NCBI RefSeq assembly: GCF_000340215.1
Contig: NW_006921532.1
Location: forward strand, 3,795,126-3,859,125
DNA length: 64,000 nt
DNA from: Pseudocercospora fijiensis CIRAD86
Taxonomy: Eukaryota > Ascomycota > Dothideomycetes > Mycosphaerellales > Mycosphaerellaceae
Direction of reading: 5' to 3'
Made by a program: the position numbers and the translations under genes. How positions within the stretch are numbered: the stretch's first letter is position 1; every line of letters starts with the position of its first letter. The notes under the pieces were generated by a model. It was not told where the DNA came from. It did not search any database and worked only from the letters and a program-made list of their open reading frames with translations. Shown here piece after piece: positions 12,754-25,038 of the stretch.

Positions 12754-13333
12754 CGTGTGCTTCCCAGAACCTGATGAAGTCGAGAAATAGATCTCACACA
12801 GCTCCAAGCTTCCAACTCGCATGATCATTCCCTCCGTATCGGACCCAATGACTCAAATCGCCTTTTGCGAATCGCAATGTTCCTTCGCTTCGCTTATGCA
12901 GACTTACACCACCATCGTGAAGTAGTTTTGCTTCGCTAGAGCGCTGTTGATACTTGACTATGTAGCTTAGAACACCTATAGTAAGCTTCCAAGATGGTGT
13001 GTGGATTCCGTGGAGGTGGCTGCCACAGTGGTACTTCCACCACTTATTAAAAGTAATGATGAAGGGATCTGGGGCCGATGATGTGGGGAATGCACCTGGT
13101 AAATTGGCTGACCAGGATACCATCGGGCTACTGCCGAGTCGACATGTATTATTGAAATGTGAACTGCCGGGGATCATCAGCAGCAGCGAACGGACTCCAT
13201 TAGAATTTATCTAGGATGCGAAGTTTGTTATAATGCAGAACCCCAATGCGTGATATTATTGTGCTCACGCCAGATGAGCAGCGCCTGATGAGGAGAACGC
13301 TCTTTCCATGCACAGGCAGTAGCCGACCACTCC
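12754..13333. other. Intergenic; no gene seen
   Basis: Upstream region of the sugar transporter and 3' flank of the following minus-strand gene. No convincing coding frame, repeat or RNA was found. Confidence 0.4.
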
Positions 13334-14938
13334 TCACAAGCCCTCTCCACGCAGGCGCCGACGGCCCCGAAGGCTGCCAATATCATGCCCGGTGGCACCG
13401 TCGTGAACAGCTTCGACAGGAGCGACCCCTGGTTCTGTAGGCTTGACGACGTGCTCCACGTGTGTCGTGCCGTTCGGAGCACCAGCAGTGGCCTTCTCAT
13501 CACCCGCTTTGTGAGCCTCATCGAACTGGACTGCAGGACGGCCGCGACCTTCTTCGGCTTGGCGGCCGAGTGTGCCTTTGTTTTCGGCGGGATGGGCTGG
13601 GTCAGCAGCGGCGGTCGTGGCAGCAGCAGCAGCGGGGACCTCACGTACTTCTGGTGCGGTAGTGGTCACAGGGTGCGTTACTGCCTCTGTAACTGTTGGC
13701 TTGCCCTTTTGATCTCGACGTCTTCTTGTCCTGTCTCGGAGGCGCGGCAGACATAGGAGGGAGCACCCAATGCAGCACAGTCCTGCGAGTAAAGCCGCTG
13801 CAACTGCTGCACCTACGGCAGCGCCAATCTTGACGGCACGATGCTTGCTCGCTCTCTTTTGGTATGTATGGCGGTAGCATTGAGAGTAGCACTCTCGTTC
13901 ATCAGTGCACGTCGCTTTGGTGAAGAAGTGCTTGTTCTTGGTCGGGGGTTGAATAGCAAATGGCCCGTCAGGCAAGTTGACAAGCGGGAAATACGTGAGT
14001 TTTGGATCGGTTGTGCCCCAGTGATGTCCGCTCAGCTGCATTGTCGTGGTGCCGGGTACCCACCAAGTCACGTTGTTGGCAATTGAGGGTTCGGGTACGA
14101 TAGCGGTGATCTGCATGGGCTTCTTGTGAGATGCTGTACAGGAACAAATGCGTCTGGTGTTTGCGTCGTTGTAGGATGTGCAATAGTCTGAATCGGCTTC
14201 ATTGATGATGACGTGGTACTCAATGGGTGTTGCGACGAGACCGGAGACTCTTGGTTCGGTCAACTGTAGTGCTCCTGGTGGGGCTGTGGCTGGGGTTGCG
14301 AAGGCAGTCACTGGAGTAGTCATCGGCCATGCTGTAGCAGTGCTGGTGACGATCTGTACCGTTATTGCTCCTGGCTGAGCCGTCGGAATCACCGGGACAT
14401 TCTCCATGGTAGTTGAGTAGGGGGCTGGAATTGCGGGAGTCCAGTCGAGCGATATCCTGCCGACCGAGCGATGGCCGCCGTGATCGTACCAGCTCTCTGT
14501 CAGGTACATCATATCATGTTTCGCGGTCACCGATGCCACGATTGTTCGCTCCTCGGCGTTGCGGCCAGAAGGGCCCTTCTGCGGTCCTATAGTGTACTCC
14601 AAAGCCGGTAGGAAGGTGTCCTTCACCACAGCAGTCACCGTGAAGACGCCGGAGGCTGCGGTGAGGGTATCGGTCAGGGTTTGGCCTTTGGTATGACCTG
14701 AGACTATGGCGTCGAACAGCGATGCGGGAAGAAAGCCTGAGCGGGCGTCTTGGACGAGAATAGTCGACGAAGAAGGCCAAGTTGTGGAAGAAAGTGTAGG
14801 TGAAGCGGGAGCTAGGATCATGCCGCCAGGACCGGTCGAGTTAGGCAGCAGGACTACAGTGCTGGCCGGTTGTGCAGAGACGGTAGTGGCGGGAAAGATT
14901 GCAAGAGCAATGGCCAGCCATTTTGTGATGGGCTCCAT
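13334..14938 (-). CDS. Secreted-domain single-pass membrane protein, function unknown
   Basis: Intronless, 534 aa from the ATG at 14938. This start is chosen because a typical signal peptide (residues 1-23, ending VSAQ) follows; an in-frame ATG 39 codons upstream lacks one. Residues 24-365 form a Thr/Ser/Pro-rich extracellular part with N-glycosylation sites and a Cys cluster (C253, C265, C267, then C344, C350, C354). A transmembrane helix rich in Ala, Gly and Cys spans about 369-397, followed by RDRTRRRRDQK (stop-transfer). The cytoplasmic tail of about 130 residues is low in complexity (Ala, Thr, Glu, Gly). The layout resembles fungal cell-wall sensors, but no known domain is recognised. 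Confidence 0.8.
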   Translation of the reverse strand: MEPITKWLAIALAIFPATTVSAQPASTVVLLPNSTGPGGMILAPASPTLSSTTWPSSSTILVQDARSGFLPASLFDAIVSGHTKGQTLTDTLTAASGVFTVTAVVKDTFLPALEYTIGPQKGPSGRNAEERTIVASVTAKHDMMYLTESWYDHGGHRSVGRISLDWTPAIPAPYSTTMENVPVIPTAQPGAITVQIVTSTATAWPMTTPVTAFATPATAPPGALQLTEPRVSGLVATPIEYHVIINEADSDYCTSYNDANTRRICSCTASHKKPMQITAIVPEPSIANNVTWWVPGTTTMQLSGHHWGTTDPKLTYFPLVNLPDGPFAIQPPTKNKHFFTKATCTDERECYSQCYRHTYQKRASKHRAVKIGAAVGAAVAAALLAGLCCIGCSLLCLPRLRDRTRRRRDQKGKPTVTEAVTHPVTTTAPEVREVPAAAAATTAAADPAHPAENKGTLGRQAEEGRGRPAVQFDEAHKAGDEKATAGAPNGTTHVEHVVKPTEPGVAPVEAVHDGATGHDIGSLRGRRRLRGEGL

Positions 14939-15833
14939 CCTGGCGGAGCGGAGCGCGCAGGTGGTGCTGAGTGGTGACAGATGATGATTGGCTCTGCGGG
15001 GCGGGTAGATGTCGAGTGTCGATGATGTTGGAAGAGCTGACAAGAAGCAGTGCAAAGTATTCTGACCGATGTTGCTGTCGGTCGAAGTATGGTGGTGGGT
15101 GGATGTATGATGTTGAAGATGGGATTGAAGATGCGAGCAGACAGGAAGACTCCAGGACGAGTAAACAAGGCGCGCATTACTACTTGCCGTGGGTGCTTAT
15201 GCTCGGATGGCATTTGGAAGGCAGCAATGCAGATTGCGGAAGGCGTTCGAGCATGGCATGCTGTACCAGAAGGAAGTCGTCGTCCAGCGCAGGCGTGAGC
15301 GATGGACAATGCAGCACAGCACAGCACAGCACAGCATTGCATCTTGTGGCGAAGTCGTTGGCAGTGGCCATGTGTGCCATACCATGCCATGCCATGCCAT
15401 GCTTGCTCCTGCTCCTGCTCCTGCATGCGATGTCGATGGAGTCGGTGCAGGTGGTGATGGTGAGGCTGACGATGATGGCCCGGATCGTCGCGCTGCCCTG
15501 GTCCTGGTCCTTGTCCTGACCTTCAGATGAGCAAGGTCGTGTCGTCGTCGTTGCCGGAGCGATTCGTGCACCAAAACAAGCTGCCCAATCGAGACGCTGC
15601 AAAGTCCGTGGAGGCCTCCAGCAGAGAAGCGAGTCAAGCGACGCTTTGATGCGCTGAAGTCTTTCCATGGCATGGCATGAATTATTCCCCACAAGACAGC
15701 CTCCCACCTCCCACTGCAATAGAATATCCACATCCCGACACAGCATCGTGGCTCCACCTTGCGAGCCTGCGCAGCTCCCCCATCCACCCCCACCTCGCTC
15801 ACTCCAACACCGTCCTGGTGACTGATCAACACA
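14939..15833. other. Divergent intergenic region with microsatellites
   Basis: Shared upstream region of the membrane protein (-) and the Cys-rich secreted protein (+). It contains short tandem repeats: (ACAGC)n at 15312-15336, (CATGC)n at 15381-15402 and (TCCTGC)n at about 15405-15424. These create long spurious open frames on both strands. The last 60 bp before 15834 are C-rich/pyrimidine-rich, usual for fungal leaders. Confidence 0.5.
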
Positions 15834-16524
15834 ATGCGCTCCTTCTATCTCCTGCCCGCCGCTTTGCTTGCGAGTCTCACAAGCGCACTGCAATTGCCTG
15901 ACCTCCAATCCTTCGTCCAAGCTCTTCCCAACGCCCTGCAGGACCTACTTCCGGAACCGCTTCATAACGGAACTGCACACGAGCTGTTGAAGCGACAATA
16001 CAGCAATACCTGTCCCGAAGACTTCAAGTCCTGTGCCAACCTCGGCGCATCCAATCTCTGCTGTCATTCAAAAGCAGTCTGTTCGGCCGACTATGCTGGT
16101 CATGTAGCATGCTGTCCTTCGGGAGCGGCGTGCACTGGGACAATAGGCGGAGTAATCACAGCAGGAACTTTGAACTCGAATGGCGCCATTGTAGGAGGCG
16201 GCGCAGCGGCAACAGGAACCACGGGAAATGCTGGTGTGCTGGAGACAAACACGGCTCAGACGACTACGACTAGTTTCCAGTTCGCCAGCTCCACCACCAA
16301 TGGCTTGGTCATGGCGACAACTCCCTCGACTGTAGCTTTGGCGACCAACAATAATGGAGGATTCATCGTGGATGGCACAAGCACCGTGGCCAACCCAAAT
16401 GCAGGTGCCAGGATAGCAGAAGTGGTAAGTTGCGACCCTCAAATGGCGGCATCTGAGGCTAAACTCTCTGTAGCCCTTCCTTGTGCAGGCTGTAATTCGG
16501 ATTTTGGAACGTTTGCCGCTCTGA
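15834..16524 (+). CDS. Small Cys-rich secreted protein (effector-like candidate)
   Basis: Two exons, 15834-16424 and 16474-16524 (intron 49 bp, GTAAGT...CTGTAG with a CTAAAC branch-like site), give 213 aa. Signal peptide 1-18 is followed by a Kex2-like Lys-Arg at 53-54 and a compact module with eight Cys (60, 67, 76, 77, 83, 93, 94, 100) including two CC pairs. A Gly/Ala/Thr-rich linker follows and ends in a conserved-looking hydrophobic tail with ERLPL at the C-terminus. Without splicing, the frame stays open to 16547 with an implausible end, so the spliced form is preferred. Function is unknown; a wall-associated or host-directed role is inference. Confidence 0.75.
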
Positions 16525-16787
16525 AAGGTTCAAAAGCAACGAGGTAATGGGCACAAGGCGACGATATAATGAAATGTACAGAAGATCGATTTCACGCCTG
16601 CATAAAGAACGGGCACAGGACATGCATGGCGTTTCCCAGCAGCGCCTAAGGAATGGAATGCATGTGGATGCTTCTCAAGAATCCTTGTTGATTTACCCTG
16701 ACTCTTTGCTTGACCTCCCTACTCCTCCCACGACCTTTTAGTGAGAATTTCAGAAGCACCACGATGATGTTCTGAAAGCTCGCGCGC

Positions 16788-17962
16788 TCACGAATGACCC
16801 TGGATGTCTCTGGTAATGTAAGGCTCCTCCAGATATTTCTCCTCCTCCTCCGTTAGGGTCTTGCCTCTCACAGCAAGGGCTTCTTCAATCCTATCAACAC
16901 TAGAGAAGCCAATGATTGGGCTGCTGACTCTTTTGTTAATCCACGCCAGCGCAATATGGGCCATTGTCCATCCCTTCTTCTCAGCCAGCTCTTGCACCCT
17001 TTTGATGATAATTTGGTCGCTTTCACTCTGTCCTGTAGTGAACATGCTGTTCTTCTGCTCACCTGCAGAACGGATCGTGCTACCGTGCTCCTGCGGAGGG
17101 CGTGCCAGATGGCCGCGGCAGAGTGGAGCCCACGGAATCAAGCCGACTCCAGTCTCGTTGCAAAACTTGTTCATTTCACGTTCCTCTTCGCGATAGAGAA
17201 GGTTGTAGTGGTTCTGCATGCTGATGAACTTGGTCCAGCCATTTTTCTCAGCAACAAATTGCATCATGGCGAACTGATATGTCCACTATCGATATGTCAG
17301 TAGGACGTAGAGGCTCGAAAAGGTTCAGAAATTCGCAGTACCATGCTCGATGCACCAATGTAGCGCACCTTGCCGCTCCTGACAAGGTCATGCAGCGCCT
17401 CCATGGTCTCTTCTATGGGCGTTTCAGGATCAAATCGATGGATCTGTAGCAGGTCCAAATAGTCTGTGTCCAGCCTCTTCAAGCTCGCATTGACGGCTTG
17501 GAATATCGCAGATCTTGACAGCCCGCCATGGTTCACGTAGTCCTTGCTCTGCGCAATGGCTTGTCCATACATTATCCCTCGCACACCCGGCTCTTCTCCT
17601 ACGTAACCATAACATTTGCTCAAGATGACAACCTTATCTCTTGGAATCTTGTAATGCTTCAGCGCTTTTCCAATAATGGCCTCAGACACACCATTACTAT
17701 AGACATTGGCCGTATCAAACGTCGTAAGACCACGATCGTATGCTGCCTTCAAGAGGGGAAGTGCTTCTGCTTCTTCTATCACCCATGGCTGCCAGTCTTT
17801 ATGTCCGAATGACATGGCTCCAAAGATTGGCACAGACACACGGAGGCCTGACCTTCCCAAGCGAACATATTCTGCTTTCGTTTCGTTGATGGACTTGAGC
17901 ACAGGATCGTTCTCGTCGAGGTTGAGATTGCCGAATGGCTGTGTGAGACGATTCGAAGACAT
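16788..17962 (-). CDS. Aldo/keto reductase (NADPH-dependent, AKR superfamily)
   Basis: Reduces aldehydes/ketones with NADPH in the cytosol. Two minus-strand exons, 17962-17342 and 17285-16788, with a 56-bp intron, give 372 aa. The catalytic tetrad is complete: D83 and Y88 in [11 protein letters not shown]116 in [11 protein letters not shown]175 in LLQIHRFD. The C-terminal half carries the usual [18 protein letters not shown] cofactor-binding stretch. The layout (start [20 protein letters not shown]) matches the YakC/Aad-type fungal AKRs. It is divergent from the glucosidase gene across about 760 bp. The natural substrate is not deducible. Confidence 0.93.
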
Positions 17963-18725
17963 GGCGATTGGGTGCTAGGAGGGCAGTTCTGGAATGAATG
18001 AGACAGTACGACAGCAAATGATAAGTCAATGTCTCCAACAACAGTATCGGTATCGATGCTTCCTTGACATGGGCCAGCTCTCACACCACGCTGAGCTCAC
18101 ATGAGGGGCAGCATTTATCCGGCGATTGGGACGGACTTAAATGTAGGACCGCGAGTGGATTCAGAATGAGACGCAGGGACGTGGTTGTCGCCTCTTCTTC
18201 GAGGTTCAGGCTGTTCTCCTGGCCCAATGATCACGGCCGTGGAATTATGGAGTGCAAACACATGTGCACCGGAGCTGATGATGGGACTTCTTTGTCTCTC
18301 GCCGGCGCAGTCCGACGGGAAGCCGACCATTTCTTGGCGCCGGGACATGGAAGCTTTTACTCCCCTGCAGGCTGCCAGACTACACCTTTCACGGCCATTC
18401 TAGTCCAAGCATGCCAACATCTACGGCAAGGAGAGCACCATTTCAGCGACTAGGAGATCTCCGCCCAACCATGCCACGCTTCAGCGGACTCTGGAGCAGC
18501 AGTGGCAGCGGTGACAAGCTTGAGCTTCAAGCTGGGAGCTCTCTGTAGATCGGCATCGAGTTCATCATTGGTCACGGTGCTTTTCTCGGACATGCAAGCA
18601 CGTTGCTGCTGCATTCTCCTCGTTCAAAAGGCAGGCGGAGCCCTCAGCTACCCTCATATCTTCTTGTCTTAGAGCAATACATTTCACACCACCGATGGAA
18701 AAATACTTCTAGAGGAGGACCCGCC
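17963..18725. other. Divergent promoter region AKR / GH13; no gene seen
   Basis: 763 bp between two divergent start codons. No protein-like frame and no clear binding-site array were found. A CGG-N9-CGG arrangement near 18119-18134 has one base too many for the AmyR-type CGG-N8 pattern. Confidence 0.4.
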
Positions 18726-20619
<1,894 letters not shown>

Positions 20620-22036
20620 GACAGTCAACAGCAGTCGATATACCAAGCTTCAGTCAGTCGAACGAGGTATGAGAGATAGATAACAGCACGTTCGAACCTC
20701 CACTGTTTTGCCAAGCCCTCATGATCTGCAATCTTCACTCACCAAGTCCCTTTATCAGGCCGACGCTCAATCTCAAGCTGTTTCATATTGGTCTCTGATA
20801 ATGCCAGATTCTATGTACCACTACAGAATAATCTGTGGCATCGGAGCCGCCGGTAATTCATGTCGGCTGTCCGGCGAAAATCTTTAACGCTTGATGAACG
20901 ACATCGACTGCGACCCATGCAGCGCTAGGCTTTCTGACCGTTGGCCACTATTTCCAGGCGTCTTTTCGTGGTATGAGATCATGTGGAGAGCAGGAGAAGA
21001 AGTTTCAGTCGGCTGTTTTTCGGTTGCATATGAACAACGAGATCCTGCCGCTATCTTAGTGCAATTGCGCGCACGCCCTGACTTATTGAGTCTTGACTGC
21101 TGAAACATTCGTGTACGCACGTAGAGATCTCGTCACAGCAGTCGTCGCGGTGGAAGTGATGAGGTTCGTGTTCGCGGATAGAGCATGAAGGCTTGTATAG
21201 GCAAGTCCCGAATAAGCAATGTCGGGTTTTAAGCAACGGATCTCGATATTCAACGCTTTTTAGGTAGTACACTGTAAGTTAGCAATTGCTTGGAACATCC
21301 CGGCTTTCTTGTAATACGATTGCAGCGATTGCTTGTCCGGAAGTACATATCCGAGGTATTTAGGGGCTGCTCCTTCCGAAAAGAGATAAGGGAGGCCGGA
21401 AGATACACCTATTCTAAGCTGCTTCGAGCCTAGATAGGGGCTAGCAGAGCCTGGCTGAGGCTAGCTCTAAGCAACATCGGGTTATAAGCATTATTATGGC
21501 TCCGCCGGCCGGTTGCTTATAACCAGGTTCACCTGTATGGATGGCGAGTTACCGTTACGTGTAGCGCGTTCTTGTTTAACATCCACATCTTCTCACCTGG
21601 GCAATGCTCGACTCCATTCGCCATCGCCATCGCCATCGCCATCACCGTCGCCTCGGAACCCGAGCCGCACTATCCATGCCATTGAGCGTAAGGAATCCGA
21701 CATTGCCATGGCCCATATCGTATCGTGCGCGCTGCATTTCTGCCGGACCGAGCACGAACCCATAGCACCCTGATGGCGCGCACTCAACGCTTTCGAATGG
21801 CATGCAGTCTTCATTATGATTTTCCCGCTCTGTGTGATGAATCACATCATTGCCGTGCGCTGCGACATATAACCTCTCGTCATCCCAGTTTCAAGGTAAC
21901 CACGTTCCAGGACTGACTCTCTTGATGACTCCTTTTCGTTTGAGAGCCTGAGCTTCTCCTATCCACTCCATCTACTTATACATACTCAATCGCCATAGCT
22001 TCCTTGGACCGCATCGTGAGCGTTGAACATTCGACC
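20620..22036. other. Intergenic with repeat remnant; no gene seen
   Basis: 1.4 kb between the glucosidase and the F-box gene. It holds a short repeat-derived segment (21214-21524, listed separately), a stretch with mild RIP-like composition (about 21290-21480) and a (CGCCAT)n run at 21619-21643. Confidence 0.5.
21214..21524. repeat. MITE-like remnant with short inverted ends
   Basis: GGTTTTAAGCAAC at 21225-21237 is inverted at 21509-21524 (minus strand GGTTATAAGCAACC). In addition, a 22-bp segment at 21214-21235 recurs in direct orientation at 21469-21490 with 19/22 identity; two of the differences read TG versus CA. The interior has partly TA-shifted composition. This fits a short non-autonomous transposon remnant or a nested fragment. 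There is no coding capacity. Confidence 0.45.
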
Positions 22037-23512
22037 ATGGCGGCAACAGCGCTGCCTCTGGAGCTTCAGCAGCAAGTCTTTTCGTTCCTCGATACAAAAT
22101 CTTTCTACTGTGCGCGCAAGGTATGCAGATGGTGGCATTTTGCGTCGACCGAAGCCGTACCTCTCGCAAGGCAGCTGAGAAAGCTTCCAATTCTGCCTCC
22201 TGTTCACGCGTCCGACTTACATCCTGCCGAGATCCAGGCTCTTTTTGGCCAAGCTGCGCGCGATCTCATGTTAGGCGTCAAAATCGATCGCGCCCACGAC
22301 AAGCCGGGCACGCTATCCAAAGCATTGAAATTAGGCTTCCCATGTCATCCTCGAGTTCAGGCGACAAAGAATGGCGACAGAACGGTAACGCTGAACGGTC
22401 GAACGATCGCATTATTCGATACATCTGGTGGTCAGCCAGAGATGCTAGCACAGAGGACGCTGAACGACTTGAAAGAGACCGTAGGAAGCGGGCCGTGGCT
22501 GAAAGTTCAACCCAACTCTTACCATGAATTGGCCCTATCGTCGGATGGTAGACTTCTGGCGGTGGCACAGGAAAGGACAATACAGGTGTATGACTTGCTT
22601 GCCGAGCCGGACAGCTTTACAGTCAACGAATATATTTCAAGCGCGACGGGACACTATATTTGTGGACTTGACTTCGAACAAGATGATCATGTGCTTCGAG
22701 TGCGTCTCAGTGGAAAAGGCGCGGTTTTATATCTTGGAACACCCCCAGCCGGCAAGAGCAGAGGCGACAAGGCGAAGATGGATCATTGGAAGAGCAGAGG
22801 GGGGTTGAAGCACACGTTTCTGGATTCATCGCTGTTGCAACTGCCTGGTGAAGCTGCAGAAGAACTAGGTCAGATGGCAAGGATATCTGGTGTCCAGTTG
22901 TTGCGACCTTTCGAGAATGGTTGGCTTATTGGCATGCAGAAGCATGGCGGCGGCGAGAGCAGCTATTACGCGCTCGGCCACGTTGAGACTACAAGTGCAG
23001 GAGTGCCAGGTAGTGTGACTGAGCTCAGTCGCCTGGAGAGCTTCCTCAGCAGTTGGAATTTCACGATCAGTGCCCAGTCTGACGATCACGGCTTGGGTCT
23101 ATGGGAGAACATGCCAAGCGCACATGAGCACCACCCCACATATGCCCTTTCTGAGAGGGGCGACTTTCTTGCACTGGCCGAAAGGGACAAGAAGCGCATC
23201 CGCCCTTGCCCATTGACGCAGCTCTTCGTGTACAGACTTCCGATCGAGAGCGAGCTTCGTAAGAAATTGAAATTGAGCCAGAGAGCGGCAGAAAAGAGCG
23301 GGAATGAGGTCTTGGCCTCAGCGCAAGCTCTGGGCGCAGCAGCCAACATGCCCCGGAGCGGCAAGCATACGATCCCAAGAATACCTTTGTGTCTTAGCAC
23401 CATTCTTGGCGATGTCACAGCATTGAGCTTCTCGAGTGCAGACGAGGAGATGTGTGTCATTTCGGCCGCAACTCAAGATTCAGTCAGAACTTGGCGGCTT
23501 CAGGATTTTTGA
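22037..23512 (+). CDS. F-box domain protein with beta-propeller-like C-terminal part
   Basis: Intronless, 491 aa. An F-box occupies residues about 5-45 (LPLELQQQVFSFLDTKSFYCARKVCRWW), the Skp1-binding module of SCF ubiquitin ligases. The rest has scattered repeats of the kind HELALSSDGRLLAVAQERTIQVYDL and ALSFSSADEEMCVISAATQDSVRTWRL, which look like degenerate WD40 blades and would form a substrate-binding propeller (inference). The start is ATG 22037; the frame is open 33 nt further upstream but without another ATG. It probably acts as a substrate adaptor; the substrate is unknown. Confidence 0.85.
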   Translation: MAATALPLELQQQVFSFLDTKSFYCARKVCRWWHFASTEAVPLARQLRKLPILPPVHASDLHPAEIQALFGQAARDLMLGVKIDRAHDKPGTLSKALKLGFPCHPRVQATKNGDRTVTLNGRTIALFDTSGGQPEMLAQRTLNDLKETVGSGPWLKVQPNSYHELALSSDGRLLAVAQERTIQVYDLLAEPDSFTVNEYISSATGHYICGLDFEQDDHVLRVRLSGKGAVLYLGTPPAGKSRGDKAKMDHWKSRGGLKHTFLDSSLLQLPGEAAEELGQMARISGVQLLRPFENGWLIGMQKHGGGESSYYALGHVETTSAGVPGSVTELSRLESFLSSWNFTISAQSDDHGLGLWENMPSAHEHHPTYALSERGDFLALAERDKKRIRPCPLTQLFVYRLPIESELRKKLKLSQRAAEKSGNEVLASAQALGAAANMPRSGKHTIPRIPLCLSTILGDVTALSFSSADEEMCVISAATQDSVRTWRLQDF

Positions 23513-25038
23513 TTGATGAGGGGACGACTTTCCAACGTTGGGTCCAGGGCTTGCGGAATCTGGCGGGCGTCAGGTGGTTGGTGATCAAGGATGGGGTTTG
23601 AGCTATAGATGATACCCAGTAGAGGCCATAGTATGTGGCGTTTATGAGCGAATTGAACAGATATGTTTTTTGAAGCTATTGTGCTCACATCACAGCATCC
23701 TGATGATCGACCTGATTTCCTCACCGCGCACATGTGCTAGAATTACTCGGGAGGCTGATTGATGTGAGGATTATTATAGTGCAGTGCTTCTTATTCAGCG
23801 AAGCGAGGTGGGTTTCGAAACATTACTCATCATGATGTGCAGGGATGCTGATGCTGGTGCCAGGCCTCAAAAGCACTCGCAGGCGGTCGAAAGACACTGC
23901 CGACAACGGTTTCCGGAAGTCAAACAGCAGTGTCCGTTGTCAGTGAAGCAGACAGGTGCATGTACGGTATGTGACAGCACAACTTTGCGCGTCATCCGTC
24001 GTGATGAGCGGTTCGGCCGGCGACGGGGGTGCGTCAACACACTCGTGGCCAAAACTCGTAGCTCTGTTACGCGAGATGCCAGGCTGGGCTATCCCGACTC
24101 TCCGACGCTAACCGTCCATAGCTGTTGGCTGTTTTCGCATACTGCCCTACATGTATGTCTGCAATTGGCAGCTAATACCTAGGGTTGGCGTTCAATAACA
24201 GTACCGCCCGTACTATGAGTTATAAGGACCGCTGCAAGGCTAAGGCTCGGCCGGCCGGCCCTCTCGCTTAATTGGAGTGTAATGCGCGGCTCCCGAGGGT
24301 CTGAAGCAAACTCTATTGCATCGGAATGTCGGGAGCATCGTCGACGTGACTTGCTTGGCACCATGTGAAGTGAATGACCACCCTATTTGCCTATTTTCAT
24401 CGACGTACCGGACCTCCGTACGTATGTACGAGAAGAAGCTCTGAACGGCTGCTTCGGACTTAGCTTAACCGCATGGGCTAGGAGCAGGTATTCGTCAGAC
24501 TTGACGAATCGTCAAAGGAGGAGAGGGAGGCTGTGCTGTGGTGCCAGGTCGTGATCGCGTGGCATTTGGTTGGCGTGACCATTATTATTCTTGTGTAGCG
24601 AACTAGCTGCTCCGTCGCAGGCGAATGGCCGTGGTTTCGCATCGAATGCAAGCAAGCGCGCACGCGGGTGCTCGGATTCGCAATGTCTCCGCCTTGCGCA
24701 AGGATTGTGCGATTTACGAGGGCAAGGCGCCAGGATACCACAGTAGTAGTTGGGCGGCGTTGAGTTGTCGCGCTGCTTGCTACGAAAACGAAGACGGCGA
24801 CGGCCGTTTCGCGTGGTGTTACGAATGCGCAAGGACACTTATCCCTTGGTGATTTAGACTTGATGTGTGCGCACATCTTTCATCAGCTGTCTTGACGTTG
24901 AAATAGAGTGCTGATAGTGAGCGAGCGTCCGACAGGCGCTTGATTTCCCGTGATGAGTAGAGTTGCAGTACAGTCAGCATTCAATCTCGCTGGTTGGAAT
25001 CTGCCTCCCGAGAAGAATGCACAGATGCACTAGTGCCT
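23513..25038. other. Intergenic 1.5 kb; no gene seen
   Basis: 3' flanks of the F-box gene (+) and the CIA30 gene (-), so neither promoter is needed here. GC-palindromic CGGCCGGCCGG occurs near 24250, but no coding frame resembles a protein. The larger frames overlap in opposite strands. Confidence 0.4.

Noticed and set aside
15180..15920. Long minus-strand open frames of 211-246 codons
   Set aside because: They arise from microsatellites (ACAGC, CATGC, TCCTGC) and overlap a clear signal-peptide gene on the other strand; composition is not protein-like.
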